This document shows positions 1 to 11,233 of a DNA stretch of 64,000 nucleotides, in pieces; position 1 is the stretch's first letter; each line of letters starts with the position of its first letter. A model generated the notes under the pieces. The model did no database searches and was not told the DNA's origin. It worked only from the letters and a program-made list of their open reading frames with translations. The translations under genes were made by a program, and so were the position numbers. This DNA comes from Corallococcus sp. EGB (GTDB lineage: Bacteria; Myxococcota; Myxococcia; Myxococcales; Myxococcaceae), in NCBI RefSeq assembly GCF_019968905.1, contig NZ_CP079946.1, forward strand, positions 4,092,001 to 4,156,000, read 5' to 3'.

Positions 1-1197
1 CAGGAGCGCGTCGATGTACGAGCGCCGCGCGGCGGCGGCCACGCTGACGCCGTCCGTCACGGGGGCCTCCAGGAAGAAGCCCGCGTCCAGCAGGTCCACC
101 TTCGCCGCGCCATGGAACGTGTCGGCGGCGCCCTTGCGCGTGCCCACCTCCACGATGCCGCCCACCGCGCGGCCGTACTGGCTGCCGTAGCCGCCCGGGA
201 AGAAGTCGAGCTGGTCGATGAACTCGGCGTTCACCACCGAGGGGCCGCCGAGGAGGTGGAAGAGGAGGGGGATGCGGACCCCGTCCATCATCGTCGCCGT
301 CTGGCCGGGGTTGGAGCCGCGCACCAGCAGCTCGCCGGAGATGAACGGCGCGCGCGCCACGCCCGGCAGGGTCTGGATGACGCGGATGGGGTCTCCGAAG
401 GTGCCCGGCGTCCGCTGCGCCTCCTGGCGCGTGATGGTGCGGCGCACGACCTCCTTCTTCGGCCGCTCGGAGCGCACCACCGTCTCCAGCGCGCCGCCGG
501 ACGGGGCGAGGAAGAAGTTCACCTCCGTCGTCTCGTTCTCCTGGAGCAGCTCCTTGGTCTGGTAGAGCTGGTAGCCGGACGCCACCACGCGCACGGCGCA
601 CTCGCCCGGGGGCACCTCCAGGCTGAAGCGGCCGTCCGCGTCCGACACGGCCTCGGGGGCCTCCGGGTCGTCACCGCAGCGCACGGTGGCTCCGGCCACG
701 CGCGAGCGGCTGCCGCGGGAGATGAGCTGGCCCTTGAGCGTCGCCGTCCTCGCCTCCGGGGCCTGCTCCGTCGTGGGGGCCTGCTCGGGGGGAGCGTTGA
801 GGGTGAAGTGGTAGACGTACTCCACCTGCACGGGCGCGGGCACCCCGTCCACCTCCGCCGGAGAGAAGCGGAACTGGCGCACCGCCTCGATGGCCGCCTC
901 GTCGAAGCCGTGGCCCGCGGGCTCCGTGGGCAGCACGTCCGACACGGAGCCGTCCGCGGCGATGGTGATGATGAGGCGCACGGAGGCGGTGAGCCCTTCC
1001 GCGAGCGCTTCAGGCGGGTAGGGGGCCTCCACCTGCCGCAGCAGCTCCGGAGGCTTCGTCATCACCGGCTGGGCCTGCGCGGGCGGGGCCGCTTCCGCGG
1101 GCGGCGCGCCGGCCTGCGGCGCCTGCGCCAGCGCAGGAGTTCCCAGCAGGAGCGAGGCCGCGGCGAGCGCGCTTCGGGCGTTCAGGTTCAGGGACAT
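1..1197 (-). CDS. TonB-dependent receptor with N-terminal TonB domain, 5' part (runs off the left edge)
   Basis: The ATG at 1197 opens 399 codons with no stop before base 1, so the beta-barrel lies outside the window. Residues 1-24 are a signal peptide ending LALA-QA. Residues 56-132 match the TonB C-terminal fold (Y-P-P-E-A-L near 60, then an F-R-F-S-P-A stretch). Residues 151-225 look like a carboxypeptidase-regulatory (Ig-like) domain. From about 240 a TonB-receptor plug follows, with a GSNPGQTATMMDGVRI motif and a GGYGSQYGRAVGGIV motif. The family imports siderophores, vitamins or glycans through the outer membrane using ExbBD-TonB energy. Fusion of a TonB-like domain to the receptor is odd relative to the enterobacterial design but recurs in Myxococcota. 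The substrate cannot be told from the plug. Confidence 0.9.
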   Translation of the reverse strand, partial: MSLNLNARSALAAASLLLGTPALAQAPQAGAPPAEAAPPAQAQPVMTKPPELLRQVEAPYPPEALAEGLTASVRLIITIAADGSVSDVLPTEPAGHGFDEAAIEAVRQFRFSPAEVDGVPAPVQVEYVYHFTLNAPPEQAPTTEQAPEARTATLKGQLISRGSRSRVAGATVRCGDDPEAPEAVSDADGRFSLEVPPGECAVRVVASGYQLYQTKELLQENETTEVNFFLAPSGGALETVVRSERPKKEVVRRTITRQEAQRTPGTFGDPIRVIQTLPGVARAPFISGELLVRGSNPGQTATMMDGVRIPLLFHLLGGPSVVNAEFIDQLDFFPGGYGSQYGRAVGGIVEVGTRKGAADTFHGAAKVDLLDAGFFLEAPVTDGVSVAAAARRSYIDALL

Positions 1198-1242
1198 GGG
1201 GCGCGGAGCATACGGGATGCGGCCCGCGCCGCGCGCCGTTCC

Positions 1243-2964
1243 TCAGCTTCCGGTTTCGTGGGGGGACGCCCGCGTGTAGCGCCAGAAGGTGAAGCCTGAA
1301 GGCTGGGCGATGGGGGCAGGGTCCCGGACGAAGCGGAGGCCGTGCAGCTCCCGCTCCTGGGGCTCCCCTGCTTCGTCGTCATCCGGGGTACGCACCCAGA
1401 CGAGCGTCCGTGTCCGCGCCAGCTCCGCCATGTGGAAGGGCGAACGCTGGGCGTAGTTGGGCGCCGGCACCGGCTTCGCCTGGACCTCCAGCGGTTGCAC
1501 CGCCGCCAGCCGATAGACATTCCAGTAGCCCCCCACCAGCAGGGTTCCGGGCGCCATCCGGGCCAGCGTCTGAGCCGCGTCGAGCAGCTGCTCGTGCTGC
1601 TCCTGCACTCGCGGCGGATGGGCCCAGCTCCAGGCCAGGGCCACCCCCATCGCTGTCACGCCCGACGCGCCGGTGACTCGCAGCGCCCGGGCTGGCAGCC
1701 ATCGCGCCAGGTGGTGCAGGAGCAGTGAGCACAGGCCCACCAGGAGCATCAGGTGCGCCAGCGCGAAGTAGCGCGGTGCGAAGAGGTTGACGCGCACGTG
1801 CTCCACCGCGACCAGCAACGCCAGCTGCGCCAGCGCCGCGAGCCCGCATGCGAGCGCCATCCATGCCGGCTCGGACAGCTCCGCCCACGCGGCCCGTCCC
1901 CGCCGCGCGTGGCGCACGAGCCACGTACCCGCGAGCCCGAAGCCCACGAGCAGCAGGCCGCCTTGCGGCACCGGTCCCGACCACAACGAGGCCAGCACCT
2001 TGCCCGCGTTGTCCCAGAGGTGTCCCCAATCCAGCTCCACCTTGGTGCGGAACGTCGTGCCGTACGTCCGCGAGCCGTAGCGGTGATACAGCCGCCGCAG
2101 CTGCCGTTCGAAGACACCGCCCAGCAACACGGGGACCGCCGCCGTCACCCGCGGACGCCAGCCGGCGTGCCCCCGGACCCGGACGCGCAGCGACTCCACG
2201 CCCCACACCACCGCCAGGATGGGGATGCTCGACGTCGACACCCAGCACGCAAGCGAGGCGGCCAGCGTCGCCGCCACGCCCCAGCCCACGCGGGCCCGGC
2301 GCTCGTCCGCCTCCAGCAGCCGCCGCAGGCTCCACCACCCCCACGCGAGCATCGTGAACTGCCAGCCGTAGGGTTGCGCGAGCTCCAGGACGTGGTTGCG
2401 CACCTCCGCCGGGCCTGCCAGCGCCAGGGGCACCACCACGAGCATGCCCGCCGCCGCGGACGCCGAGGCGCGGACCAGGCGTGACAGGGGGAACGCCGCG
2501 GTCCAGGTCACGACGAGCAGCACCGCTTGAAGTCCCCCGGCGGACCAGTCCCGTCCGCCCACGAGCCGGGCGAGCAGGAAGGGCCACGCCCCGAAACGGT
2601 CCTGCCCCCAGTAGTACGCGTGGAACAGGTCCACCCGCTCCGCCTGCGCCATCAGCAGTGGAACGGCGGAGTCGGAGTTGAGCGGCGGGAGCCCCCCGAG
2701 CCCCGGCTGGAGGCAGAGCAGGGCGAGCGCCAGCGAGAGCGCCCAGCCCAGCAGCGCCAGGAGCTCCGCGAAGCTCCGCTTCAAGGCCTCACCCGGGCGG
2801 CTGCGAGGGGAGGGCGTTGAAGCGCGACGTGGGGGGCGGACCGGGGAGCCATTCGCGCGGGAGGATGCGCTAGGACTCGCCGTGACACCATCAGGATCCG
2901 ATGCGCCGCGCTCCTCGCCGGACCCTGGAGGTGGGTTCACTCTAGGTCCCAGCCTCCCGGCCAT
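1243..2964 (-). CDS. Polytopic membrane protein, GT-C/PMT-like glycosyltransferase candidate
   Basis: A 573-residue protein with about ten hydrophobic segments. The first ends in a loop with the acidic motif LNSDSAVPLLMAQ, as in GT-C glycosyltransferases, where an acidic residue in the first periplasmic loop is catalytic. The C-terminal ~130 residues are soluble. These are family-style features, and I do not see enough to name a substrate; a role in envelope glycan or lipid glycosylation is inferred. The ATG at 2964 is chosen because the open frame upstream is out-of-character Arg/Ser/Pro sequence overlapping the methyltransferase gene. That gene ends 55 bases upstream on the same strand, so the two may be co-transcribed. 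Confidence 0.7.
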   Translation of the reverse strand: MAGRLGPRVNPPPGSGEERGASDPDGVTASPSASSRANGSPVRPPRRASTPSPRSRPGEALKRSFAELLALLGWALSLALALLCLQPGLGGLPPLNSDSAVPLLMAQAERVDLFHAYYWGQDRFGAWPFLLARLVGGRDWSAGGLQAVLLVVTWTAAFPLSRLVRASASAAAGMLVVVPLALAGPAEVRNHVLELAQPYGWQFTMLAWGWWSLRRLLEADERRARVGWGVAATLAASLACWVSTSSIPILAVVWGVESLRVRVRGHAGWRPRVTAAVPVLLGGVFERQLRRLYHRYGSRTYGTTFRTKVELDWGHLWDNAGKVLASLWSGPVPQGGLLLVGFGLAGTWLVRHARRGRAAWAELSEPAWMALACGLAALAQLALLVAVEHVRVNLFAPRYFALAHLMLLVGLCSLLLHHLARWLPARALRVTGASGVTAMGVALAWSWAHPPRVQEQHEQLLDAAQTLARMAPGTLLVGGYWNVYRLAAVQPLEVQAKPVPAPNYAQRSPFHMAELARTRTLVWVRTPDDDEAGEPQERELHGLRFVRDPAPIAQPSGFTFWRYTRASPHETGS

Positions 2965-3019
2965 GAACCTCCGACCGGGCGGACTGGGGGCGGCCTCAAG
3001 CCGCCTCGGAGCACCGGGC

Positions 3020-3772
3020 CTACCGGGGGATGAGGATGACGTCTTCATCCTGCTCCAGCCGGTACGTTCCGTCCGGTTGCAGGCAACGCTCGGCGTGCAC
3101 GCGGATTCGCGCATCCAGCTGTCGTGCCTCTTCCGGGCTCATGGCCGCCAGCTGCGCGGCCGTGAAGCACCCTTCCAGCACGAGGAAGCGGCAGAGCGTG
3201 TGCATCTCCTCGAAGGTCTTCGCGGCGAACCCGCTCATCGTCGCGACCGCCTCGTGACGCAATTGCTTGCGTTGCAGCTCCGTGACGACGTGCTCGCTGA
3301 AGTACAGGGTGCTGGAGAACTCCCGGCACATCGCATGAGTCGGGCCGCGGGAGGCGGCCATCACGATGAGACAGGCTCCTCCCGGGCGCACGAAGCCCAG
3401 GAGTCTGTCAATGAAGCCGCCCCACTCCGAGACAGCCACGTGGTACAGGACGTGTGAGCAGACGACCAGGTCATACCGGTCCTGGGCGTCGTAGCGCTCC
3501 AGGGTGACCGGGAGGACCTTCGCCTTCTCATGATGGAAGCCGGCGCTCTGCTCGGGGTGGGGTTCGAGCAGGGTGAGTGAAGCGAAATGCGGCGCGAGCC
3601 GTTCCGCCACCTTGCCCGCTCCCGCGCCCACGTCCAGCAGGGTGGGGTGCGCGGAAAACCCTGGCAACAGCCGCTCCGTGACGAGCTGGTGGATGTTTCG
3701 CGGATGCCGCGCGGCCGCCGCGAGCAGGTGGAATGCCGTGGCGTACTCCCGCGGTGACAACGTGATTCCCAT
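3020..3772 (-). CDS. SAM-dependent class I methyltransferase
   Basis: About 250 residues with the Rossmann-type SAM motif I (LLDVGAGAGKVAERL), an acidic motif after the next strand (LLEPHPEQ), motif IV (YDLVVCSHVLYHV) and a G-G-rich post-II turn (RPGGACLIVMAAS). This is the Methyltransf_11/25 pattern of small-molecule methyltransferases; the acceptor is unknown. The open frame reaches back to an ATG at 3817, but that start would fall inside the hairpin at 3796-3834. The ATG at 3772 (MGITLSPREY) is therefore preferred. The membrane glycosyltransferase-like gene follows 55 bases downstream. Confidence 0.85.
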   Translation of the reverse strand: MGITLSPREYATAFHLLAAAARHPRNIHQLVTERLLPGFSAHPTLLDVGAGAGKVAERLAPHFASLTLLEPHPEQSAGFHHEKAKVLPVTLERYDAQDRYDLVVCSHVLYHVAVSEWGGFIDRLLGFVRPGGACLIVMAASRGPTHAMCREFSSTLYFSEHVVTELQRKQLRHEAVATMSGFAAKTFEEMHTLCRFLVLEGCFTAAQLAAMSPEEARQLDARIRVHAERCLQPDGTYRLEQDEDVILIPR

Positions 3773-3795
3773 GACTCCCCCGGCGTGACGGGATG

Positions 3796-3834
3796 ACTTC
3801 CCGGCGGACGCTATCACTGCGTCCGCCGGGAAGT
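3796..3834 (-). terminator. Strong 16-bp hairpin after the UvrA-like gene
   Basis: Two perfect 16-base arms (3796-3811 and 3819-3834) enclose a 7-base loop. It sits 14 bases after the stop of the UvrA-like gene and before the methyltransferase start. There is no U-run, so it is either a factor-assisted terminator or an RNA-stabilising stem. High-GC bacteria often have such I-shaped terminators. Confidence 0.6.
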
Positions 3835-3847
3835 TCGGGGCCTGGAA

Positions 3848-6294
<2,447 letters not shown>

Positions 6295-6298
<4 letters not shown>

Positions 6299-6624
6299 GG
6301 GTCCATCTTCTCCAGCAGTTGTTCAAGGCGGTCGACATGCTCCGACCAGAACGCACGGTGGTGCGCGATCCAGTCGATGAGCGGCTTCATTCCGCGGGGA
6401 TCCACCCGGTAGTAGGTGCAACGCCCTTCACGCCGGCCCTTCACCAGGCCGGCTTCCTTCAACGCGGCGAGGTGCTGGGAGACCGCGGGCTGCGAGATGT
6501 CGAATCGCGCCGTGAGGTCCTTCACCGCCGCTTCGCCACGCGTGAGTGACTCGAGGATCGCCCGGCGGTTCGGGTCCGCCAGCGCCTGGAAGATCCTGTT
6601 CTCGGCCACGGCCACGCGCTGCAT
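6295..6624 (-). CDS. ArsR-family winged-helix repressor
   Basis: 109 residues with the ArsR winged helix: ALADPNRRAILESL, then a recognition helix around DISQPAVSQHLAALKEAGLV and the wing REGRCTYYRVDP. The cysteine-rich metal site of classical ArsR is absent, and the C-terminus (WIAHHRAFWSEHVDRLEQLLEKM) is the type seen in ArsR proteins paired with SRPBCC or transporter genes. It is the first gene of a two-gene operon with the UvrA-like ATPase (4-base overlap). The inverted repeat just upstream of its start, set inside a promoter, argues for autorepression. Confidence 0.9.
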
Positions 6625-6659
6625 GTCCGACGCATAAGTTCGTGCTTATGTGTTGTCAA
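6625..6659 (-). promoter_or_regulatory. ArsR promoter with embedded operator dyad
   Basis: Read on the minus strand, TTGACA (6654-6659), a 17-base spacer and TATGCG (6631-6636) form a housekeeping-type promoter. A 9-base inverted repeat with one mismatch (arms 6645-6653 and 6630-6638, core CATAAG/CTTATG) covers the spacer and the -10. Only six bases separate the -10 from the ATG, so the mRNA is predicted to be leaderless or nearly so; no Shine-Dalgarno fits. The placement is typical of repression by steric exclusion. Confidence 0.65.
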
Positions 6660-6718
6660 GCGTGACCTACTCCTCCGAGGGATTCATCAAGGGAGGGAAG
6701 AGGCCTATTGGATCCGCC

Positions 6719-7477
6719 ATGTCCATGCGCTCCCTGGTCTTGGTTTCATGGTGTGTCTGCCTGTCTCTTGTCGCCGCGTGTCTGGGAGATGAGAGCCCCC
6801 CAGGCCTCGCGGTCCCCGAGGACGTCGCCGTGTTCACGGGCGCCCTGCCGCCGGCTGCTCCCCAGGAGGTCGGCGGCAACCCGGAACCGTTCATCTGCGT
6901 GCGTGGAAAGCCCTTCTGCGACGGCGAGAACCTCTCTTATTGCACTCGCTCCGGAACGGATGCGGTCACCTTCGGCGCCTGCGCTGGAGGCTCCGCGACC
7001 AATCCCGTGGGCTGTTTCACGACGGATTGCCGAGGTGGCGCCGCCGCCTGCTGCCGTCCCAGGAAGGCCACGTGTGAGTGGTCCTTCACGAGTCCCGCCA
7101 TCTCCGGACGGACCTACGACTACGACGGATCGCGAGACAAAGAGAACTACTGCGTGGCGCCTTCGACCTGCGCCCAGGACAGCCTGTCCTTCTACATCAA
7201 CCCGCCCAGGACGACGGGAACGTGCCCCGTGATGATCGGCCGCTCCGTCCATGTCATCGTCAGTCGCCCCCTTCCGCCGCCAGGCCAGCGGGTGACCCTG
7301 CCTGACTCACGCATTCACATCGAGTCGGGTGGCGTCACGACTCCCTGCTCGGCGTGGACGGGGTCACTCATCGTCCATTCGGATGTTCCCAGCTGGCGGG
7401 TCAGCCTTGATGTGACCTGCAGCAATCCGGGCTCGGGAGACATCCGCCTCGTGGGCTCCGCTGGCGGCGACGTCTGA
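6719..7477 (+). CDS. Cys-rich lipoprotein of unknown function
   Basis: 252 residues. The N-terminus is a lipoprotein signal with lipobox LVAAC, so it is predicted to be anchored in the outer or inner membrane. The mature part contains many cysteines (FCDGENLSYC, a GCFTTDC segment, AACCRP), suggesting disulfides and an extracytoplasmic site, followed by a beta-rich C-terminus. I recognise no family. The longer open frame from 6650 is rejected because the signal peptide begins at MSMRSL (6719, or ATG 6725), preceded by a purine-rich GGGAGGGAAGAGG stretch. It is divergent from the ArsR gene, so its promoter lies near the ArsR operator. Confidence 0.75.
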   Translation: MSMRSLVLVSWCVCLSLVAACLGDESPPGLAVPEDVAVFTGALPPAAPQEVGGNPEPFICVRGKPFCDGENLSYCTRSGTDAVTFGACAGGSATNPVGCFTTDCRGGAAACCRPRKATCEWSFTSPAISGRTYDYDGSRDKENYCVAPSTCAQDSLSFYINPPRTTGTCPVMIGRSVHVIVSRPLPPPGQRVTLPDSRIHIESGGVTTPCSAWTGSLIVHSDVPSWRVSLDVTCSNPGSGDIRLVGSAGGDV

Positions 7478-7552
7478 CGTGTCAGGCGCTCGACGACGGG
7501 GCGGAGCCATCAGAGAGCCCGGGAGAGGTGGGCATGGAGTAGTCTGCCCGGC

Positions 7553-8350
7553 ATGCCGCTGAAGGTGATGACGCTGAACATCCTGATGGGAGGCGAGGAG
7601 CGCATGCCGCTGCTCCTGGCCCTCATCGCCCGCGAGAACCCGGACGTGCTCGTGCTGCAGGAGTGCCTGGGCTGGGAAGAGGGGGAGCGTCTGTGTCAGG
7701 TCGCCGCCGCGCTGAACCTCCCCGCGACGGAGGCGCACGTGCGGCTGGGCATCGCCCGCCCGCGTCCCAGTGGCAGCCGCTACCATGTCGCCATCGCGAG
7801 CCGCCTGCCGCTGCGCTCGGTCCGCGCCCACGCCAACGCCCACTTCATCGGCCACTGCCTCCTCGAATGCGAGCTGGAGACGGGCGCGGCCCCGTTGACC
7901 GTCTTCGTGGCCCACTTCGACTCCCACCACGAGTCCCTGCGCTTCGTGGAGGCGCGCTATCTGCGCTCCCTGATCGACCCCGCGGCCTTCGGTGAGCGGG
8001 CCTTCGTGCTGGCCGGCGACCTCAACTCCCTGTCCCGCGCGGATCCCTATCCGGTGGACCTGGCCGACCGCGTCCGCCGCGCTCGGGTGGACAAGTACGG
8101 CCATCCTCCGCGCTTCGACGTCATCGACGACCTGGAGGGCTTTGGCTGGGTGGACACGCTGCGGCTCAAGCCGGCTTCGCCCCAGTGGGCGACCGCCCGG
8201 CGCCAACGCGATGGGGAGAGCATCGACTTCCGCACGGACTTCGTCTTCGCCTCGCCCGCGCTGGCCCGGCGGTTGCTCGCGGCCCAGGTGGTGGACGTGG
8301 GGACGGCCTCGGATCACCACGCGCTGACCGCGAGCTTCAGTGACGCGTGA
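7553..8350 (+). CDS. Endonuclease/exonuclease/phosphatase (EEP) fold hydrolase
   Basis: 265 residues with the DNase I-like EEP signature: an early Asn in TLNILMGG, the metal-binding Glu in VLVLQE, a His in VAHFDSHH, GDLNSL, and the terminal SDHHAL with its catalytic His. The family is divalent-metal dependent and cleaves phosphodiesters or phosphomonoesters (DNA, inositol phosphates, sphingomyelin). No signal peptide is seen, so a cytoplasmic role is likely. The substrate is not predictable. It is convergent with the small gene at 8360. Confidence 0.85.
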   Translation: MPLKVMTLNILMGGEERMPLLLALIARENPDVLVLQECLGWEEGERLCQVAAALNLPATEAHVRLGIARPRPSGSRYHVAIASRLPLRSVRAHANAHFIGHCLLECELETGAAPLTVFVAHFDSHHESLRFVEARYLRSLIDPAAFGERAFVLAGDLNSLSRADPYPVDLADRVRRARVDKYGHPPRFDVIDDLEGFGWVDTLRLKPASPQWATARRQRDGESIDFRTDFVFASPALARRLLAAQVVDVGTASDHHALTASFSDA

Positions 8351-8359
8351 GGCGCACCT

Positions 8360-8746
8360 TCACGTCAGCTCGTGACGCTGGAGGGACTCCGCCTCCGCCA
8401 CGATGGCCGCGCGGATCTTCCCCTTCAGGGTCGCTTCGTTCTTGAGCAGTTCCTTGAGGGCCGGCGTCTTCCCGTAGAACACCCACATGGAGGAGCGGCC
8501 GGCGCCGCTGGCGGTGAAGATCCGCACCTCGAAGTAGCGCTCCTGCTTGCCCTTGTCCCCGCTCAGCGGGGCCACGTGCAGTTCGACATCCCCCACGCCG
8601 TCCACGAGCGCGCCGCCCGCGAAGCGGCTGCTCAGCGCGGTGAACGTCCCCGTGTCGGGAAGGCTCGTGCGTGCGCGCTCCGACAGCTCGTGGAGCGCGG
8701 CGCCAATCGCCTGCTGCAGCTTCTGTTCGTTCAGGACGACCTGCAT
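8360..8746 (-). CDS. Small hypothetical protein, candidate immunity/antitoxin for the RelA/SpoT-domain toxin
   Basis: 128 residues starting MQVVLNEQKLQQAIGAAL, predicted alpha/beta, with no signal peptide and no family I recognise. It begins 8 bases after the stop of the large toxin-like gene on the same strand, which is the usual place for an immunity gene in polymorphic-toxin loci. The long open frame extending upstream in this phase is only the shadow of the toxin gene. The immunity role rests entirely on position and size. Confidence 0.7.
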   Translation of the reverse strand: MQVVLNEQKLQQAIGAALHELSERARTSLPDTGTFTALSSRFAGGALVDGVGDVELHVAPLSGDKGKQERYFEVRIFTASGAGRSSMWVFYGKTPALKELLKNEATLKGKIRAAIVAEAESLQRHELT

Positions 8747-8754
8747 GCGATTCC

Positions 8755-11115
8755 TCAGGGAGACTTGTATCGGGCCTTGATGGCCGCGATGGAGCGCTCG
8801 AGCGCCTGGATCCGCTCGACACTCAGGATGGGGTTCAGGCCCGGAGGCAGCGGGGGCGGGTGGGACGCGTGGCCGAGCTCCACCATGCGGGCATGGATGT
8901 ATGCCTGATTGAGGTACTGGAGGTATTGCGCCTTCTGCGCCTCGCTCAGCGCGTCCATGGCGGCCTCCATGGGCTTGACCAGGCTCTGGAGCTCCGCCTC
9001 CGCGGCCTTCGGCACATTGCGCACGAGCGGCTTGCGCAGCAATACGTCGTAGGGGATGTGCTCCGCGTTGGCGATGGTCAGCACCTCCTTGCCGATGATC
9101 TGCAACTCGCCCCGCACGCCATTGGCATGCTTGAGGTACGCGCACACCACCGTGTACCCGCTTTCCATCCGCTTGTTGTTGATGACCAGGGGCTTGCCGG
9201 CCTGGATGGCCGCGATGTTCAAGGTCTCCAGGTGTTCGGGGGAGAAGTAGGGCTTTCCGCCCGGCCCGTGGAGGTTGTTGAGCTCGACGACCTCCAGCTC
9301 GCCCAGACGGATGGCGTCCGCGAGCCGGTTCACCACCCGCGTCATCGCCGCCGGCGAGGTGTCCGACAGGACGAGCCGCGTGCCAATGGCATCCCAGAGG
9401 TTGGCGATGGCCTCCTCGACGGTGGTGACCTTCGCCTTGAATTGCTCGATCGCGCGCTGCAACCGGTTGGCCGCGGAGACGGGATCCTTCGCGCGCCATT
9501 GCACCTCGCCCATGCCCTTGAACACCTTCGCGATCAGGTTGCGCGCGGGCTCCAGCTCCCTGGCATAGCGGGACCAGGCCTTCTCTGCGAGCTCCAGGAG
9601 CGCCTGCGGGAGCGGCGTCTCGCGCTCGCGCAGGCGTTTGGCGGCCTCTCGGGGGCCGGGCATCGGAGACTTGCCCGCGGCGTGATTGGCGGCGCGCTCC
9701 TTGAGCCATGACGCGAGGCGGGTCGAGCCGAAGGACTTCTCCACGGCGGTGCCCTTGAGCAACCGGAGCGCGGTGCCCACGCCCTTGGCCGCGGCCCACA
9801 GCGCGAGGACCTCGACGAGGACGCCCGCGAGGACCCCGATGACCTCCGCCAGCTCGCGCGCCGCCTCGTCCAGCCGCTGCGCGTTCCCGCGCGCGTCCCA
9901 CACCTTGCCGAAGAACTTCGCGAACGCGGAGCTGATCTTCTTGAGCGCGTCGACGATCCACGTGGCGAGGAAGGCCAACCCCATCCAGTCCAGGAGCGCG
10001 AGCCCCACCTCGAGCCCCGCGGCGGCCCCCGGCGCGGCGCCCACGCCGCCCGCGAGCGCGCCCAGCGCGGCGCCCACCGCCGTGCAGATGGCGAGGAAGA
10101 GGATGGCGCCCACCGCCATCTCGAGGAGCGCGATGAGCACGGTGCGCAGGGCCTGCTCGACGTGCCTTTCGATGGCTTCGGGGATGTACTGGAGCGACAG
10201 CTTGATGGCCTCCCAGATGTCGCCCAGCAGCTCGGCCACCCGCTGGAAGCCGGACGCGATCGCGTCCACCGCGTTGAAGCTGTACGAGCCGGAGTTGACG
10301 GTGCCGCGCAGCCCCTGGGCGAACTCCTTGCTGGGAATCCAGATGAGCGTGTCGGCCTTGAACTCGAGCGACTTCCAGCCGGCCGTGGTGTTGGGAATGG
10401 CCCGCCGGTTGACCTGGGCGAGCACGGCCACGAAGAAGCGCAGGTCCGCGCCCCAGGCCCGCGCGATGTCGCCGTAGTAGGTCTCCGCGATGGCGATGGC
10501 GGTGCCATCAATGCCGCTGGCGACGCGGTGGAGCCGGGCGTTCGGTTCGGGCATCGGGTGGCGAGGCGCGGACCAGACGTAGTCGGCGGCGACGAAGCCC
10601 ACGCGCCCGTCGCGCGTGCTCACCGACAGCCAGCCGCCGGGCATCGGCGCGATGACCTGCACGGCGGTGTTGAACGCCAGGCTGCCGATGACGTTGTTGC
10701 CCTGTTCGGGGCTGGAGCGCAGTTGGAGGGGCGGCGCCTTGTTCCACACGACGATGCCCACGCCCTGCGCGGGGGACGCATCCGCGTCCGGTGGGCGCAC
10801 GGGCATGGGGGACACGGGCTTGATGGCCGACACGGTATGGGCGCGCGTCAGCCCCACGAGCTTGCCTGTCTTGAAGGCATCCGCCAGGCGCTGTTTCATC
10901 ACGGCATCGGCGGGCCACGTCGCGGAGCCCGCCGTCGCCGCGCAGGCGGTGTACATCTCCCGGACGGCCTGCCGGTGCGTGCGCATCCACCCGTCGAGGC
11001 ACATCTGCATCACGGCGGGAGCGACCCGGCGGCTCGTGTCCTTCGCCTCCGCGTCGTTCCACAGGACGACGACAAAGGAGGCCCCGCCGCCGGAGAGTAC
11101 CCACTGCTTCGACAT
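8755..11115 (-). CDS. Large modular toxin/effector with C-terminal RelA/SpoT-type (p)ppNpp synthetase domain
   Basis: 786 residues in modules: an unrecognised N-terminus (1-110); an SH3-like domain (about 118-182); a LysM/peptidoglycan-binding-like segment (about 205-270, ending with an iron-clad ADTLIWIPSKEFA strand); hydrophobic Gly/Ala-rich helices (325-450) resembling pore or translocation domains; and a C-terminal domain at 530-690. That domain has RelA/SpoT landmarks: R541-K543-P545-S547, the D575 of LWDAIGTR (metal-binding D of the D-x-x-G-x-R motif), Tyr654 of GYTVV, Glu670 of GELQI, and EH at 685-686. Known relatives make ppGpp or toxic (p)ppApp, as in the type VI effector Tas1. Export by a type VI or contractile system is inferred; no secretion genes are nearby. 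Confidence 0.75.
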   Translation of the reverse strand: MSKQWVLSGGGASFVVVLWNDAEAKDTSRRVAPAVMQMCLDGWMRTHRQAVREMYTACAATAGSATWPADAVMKQRLADAFKTGKLVGLTRAHTVSAIKPVSPMPVRPPDADASPAQGVGIVVWNKAPPLQLRSSPEQGNNVIGSLAFNTAVQVIAPMPGGWLSVSTRDGRVGFVAADYVWSAPRHPMPEPNARLHRVASGIDGTAIAIAETYYGDIARAWGADLRFFVAVLAQVNRRAIPNTTAGWKSLEFKADTLIWIPSKEFAQGLRGTVNSGSYSFNAVDAIASGFQRVAELLGDIWEAIKLSLQYIPEAIERHVEQALRTVLIALLEMAVGAILFLAICTAVGAALGALAGGVGAAPGAAAGLEVGLALLDWMGLAFLATWIVDALKKISSAFAKFFGKVWDARGNAQRLDEAARELAEVIGVLAGVLVEVLALWAAAKGVGTALRLLKGTAVEKSFGSTRLASWLKERAANHAAGKSPMPGPREAAKRLRERETPLPQALLELAEKAWSRYARELEPARNLIAKVFKGMGEVQWRAKDPVSAANRLQRAIEQFKAKVTTVEEAIANLWDAIGTRLVLSDTSPAAMTRVVNRLADAIRLGELEVVELNNLHGPGGKPYFSPEHLETLNIAAIQAGKPLVINNKRMESGYTVVCAYLKHANGVRGELQIIGKEVLTIANAEHIPYDVLLRKPLVRNVPKAAEAELQSLVKPMEAAMDALSEAQKAQYLQYLNQAYIHARMVELGHASHPPPLPPGLNPILSVERIQALERSIAAIKARYKSP

Positions 11116-11233
11116 GGCTTCCCTTCAGGTGACGGGAGCCATGGATGCTAGCCAGTTGGTGGAGGGTGGACCAGGGGCCCTTCGGGGGGCAGCTGTGGCG
11201 GACATGCCCTCCGGTACTCCTCGTCGCCGTGAC

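Noticed and set aside
8360-9961. 533-residue frame suggesting a longer version of the small immunity candidate
   Set aside because: The N-terminal part is the off-phase reading of the RelA/SpoT-type toxin gene; the real start is ATG 8746.
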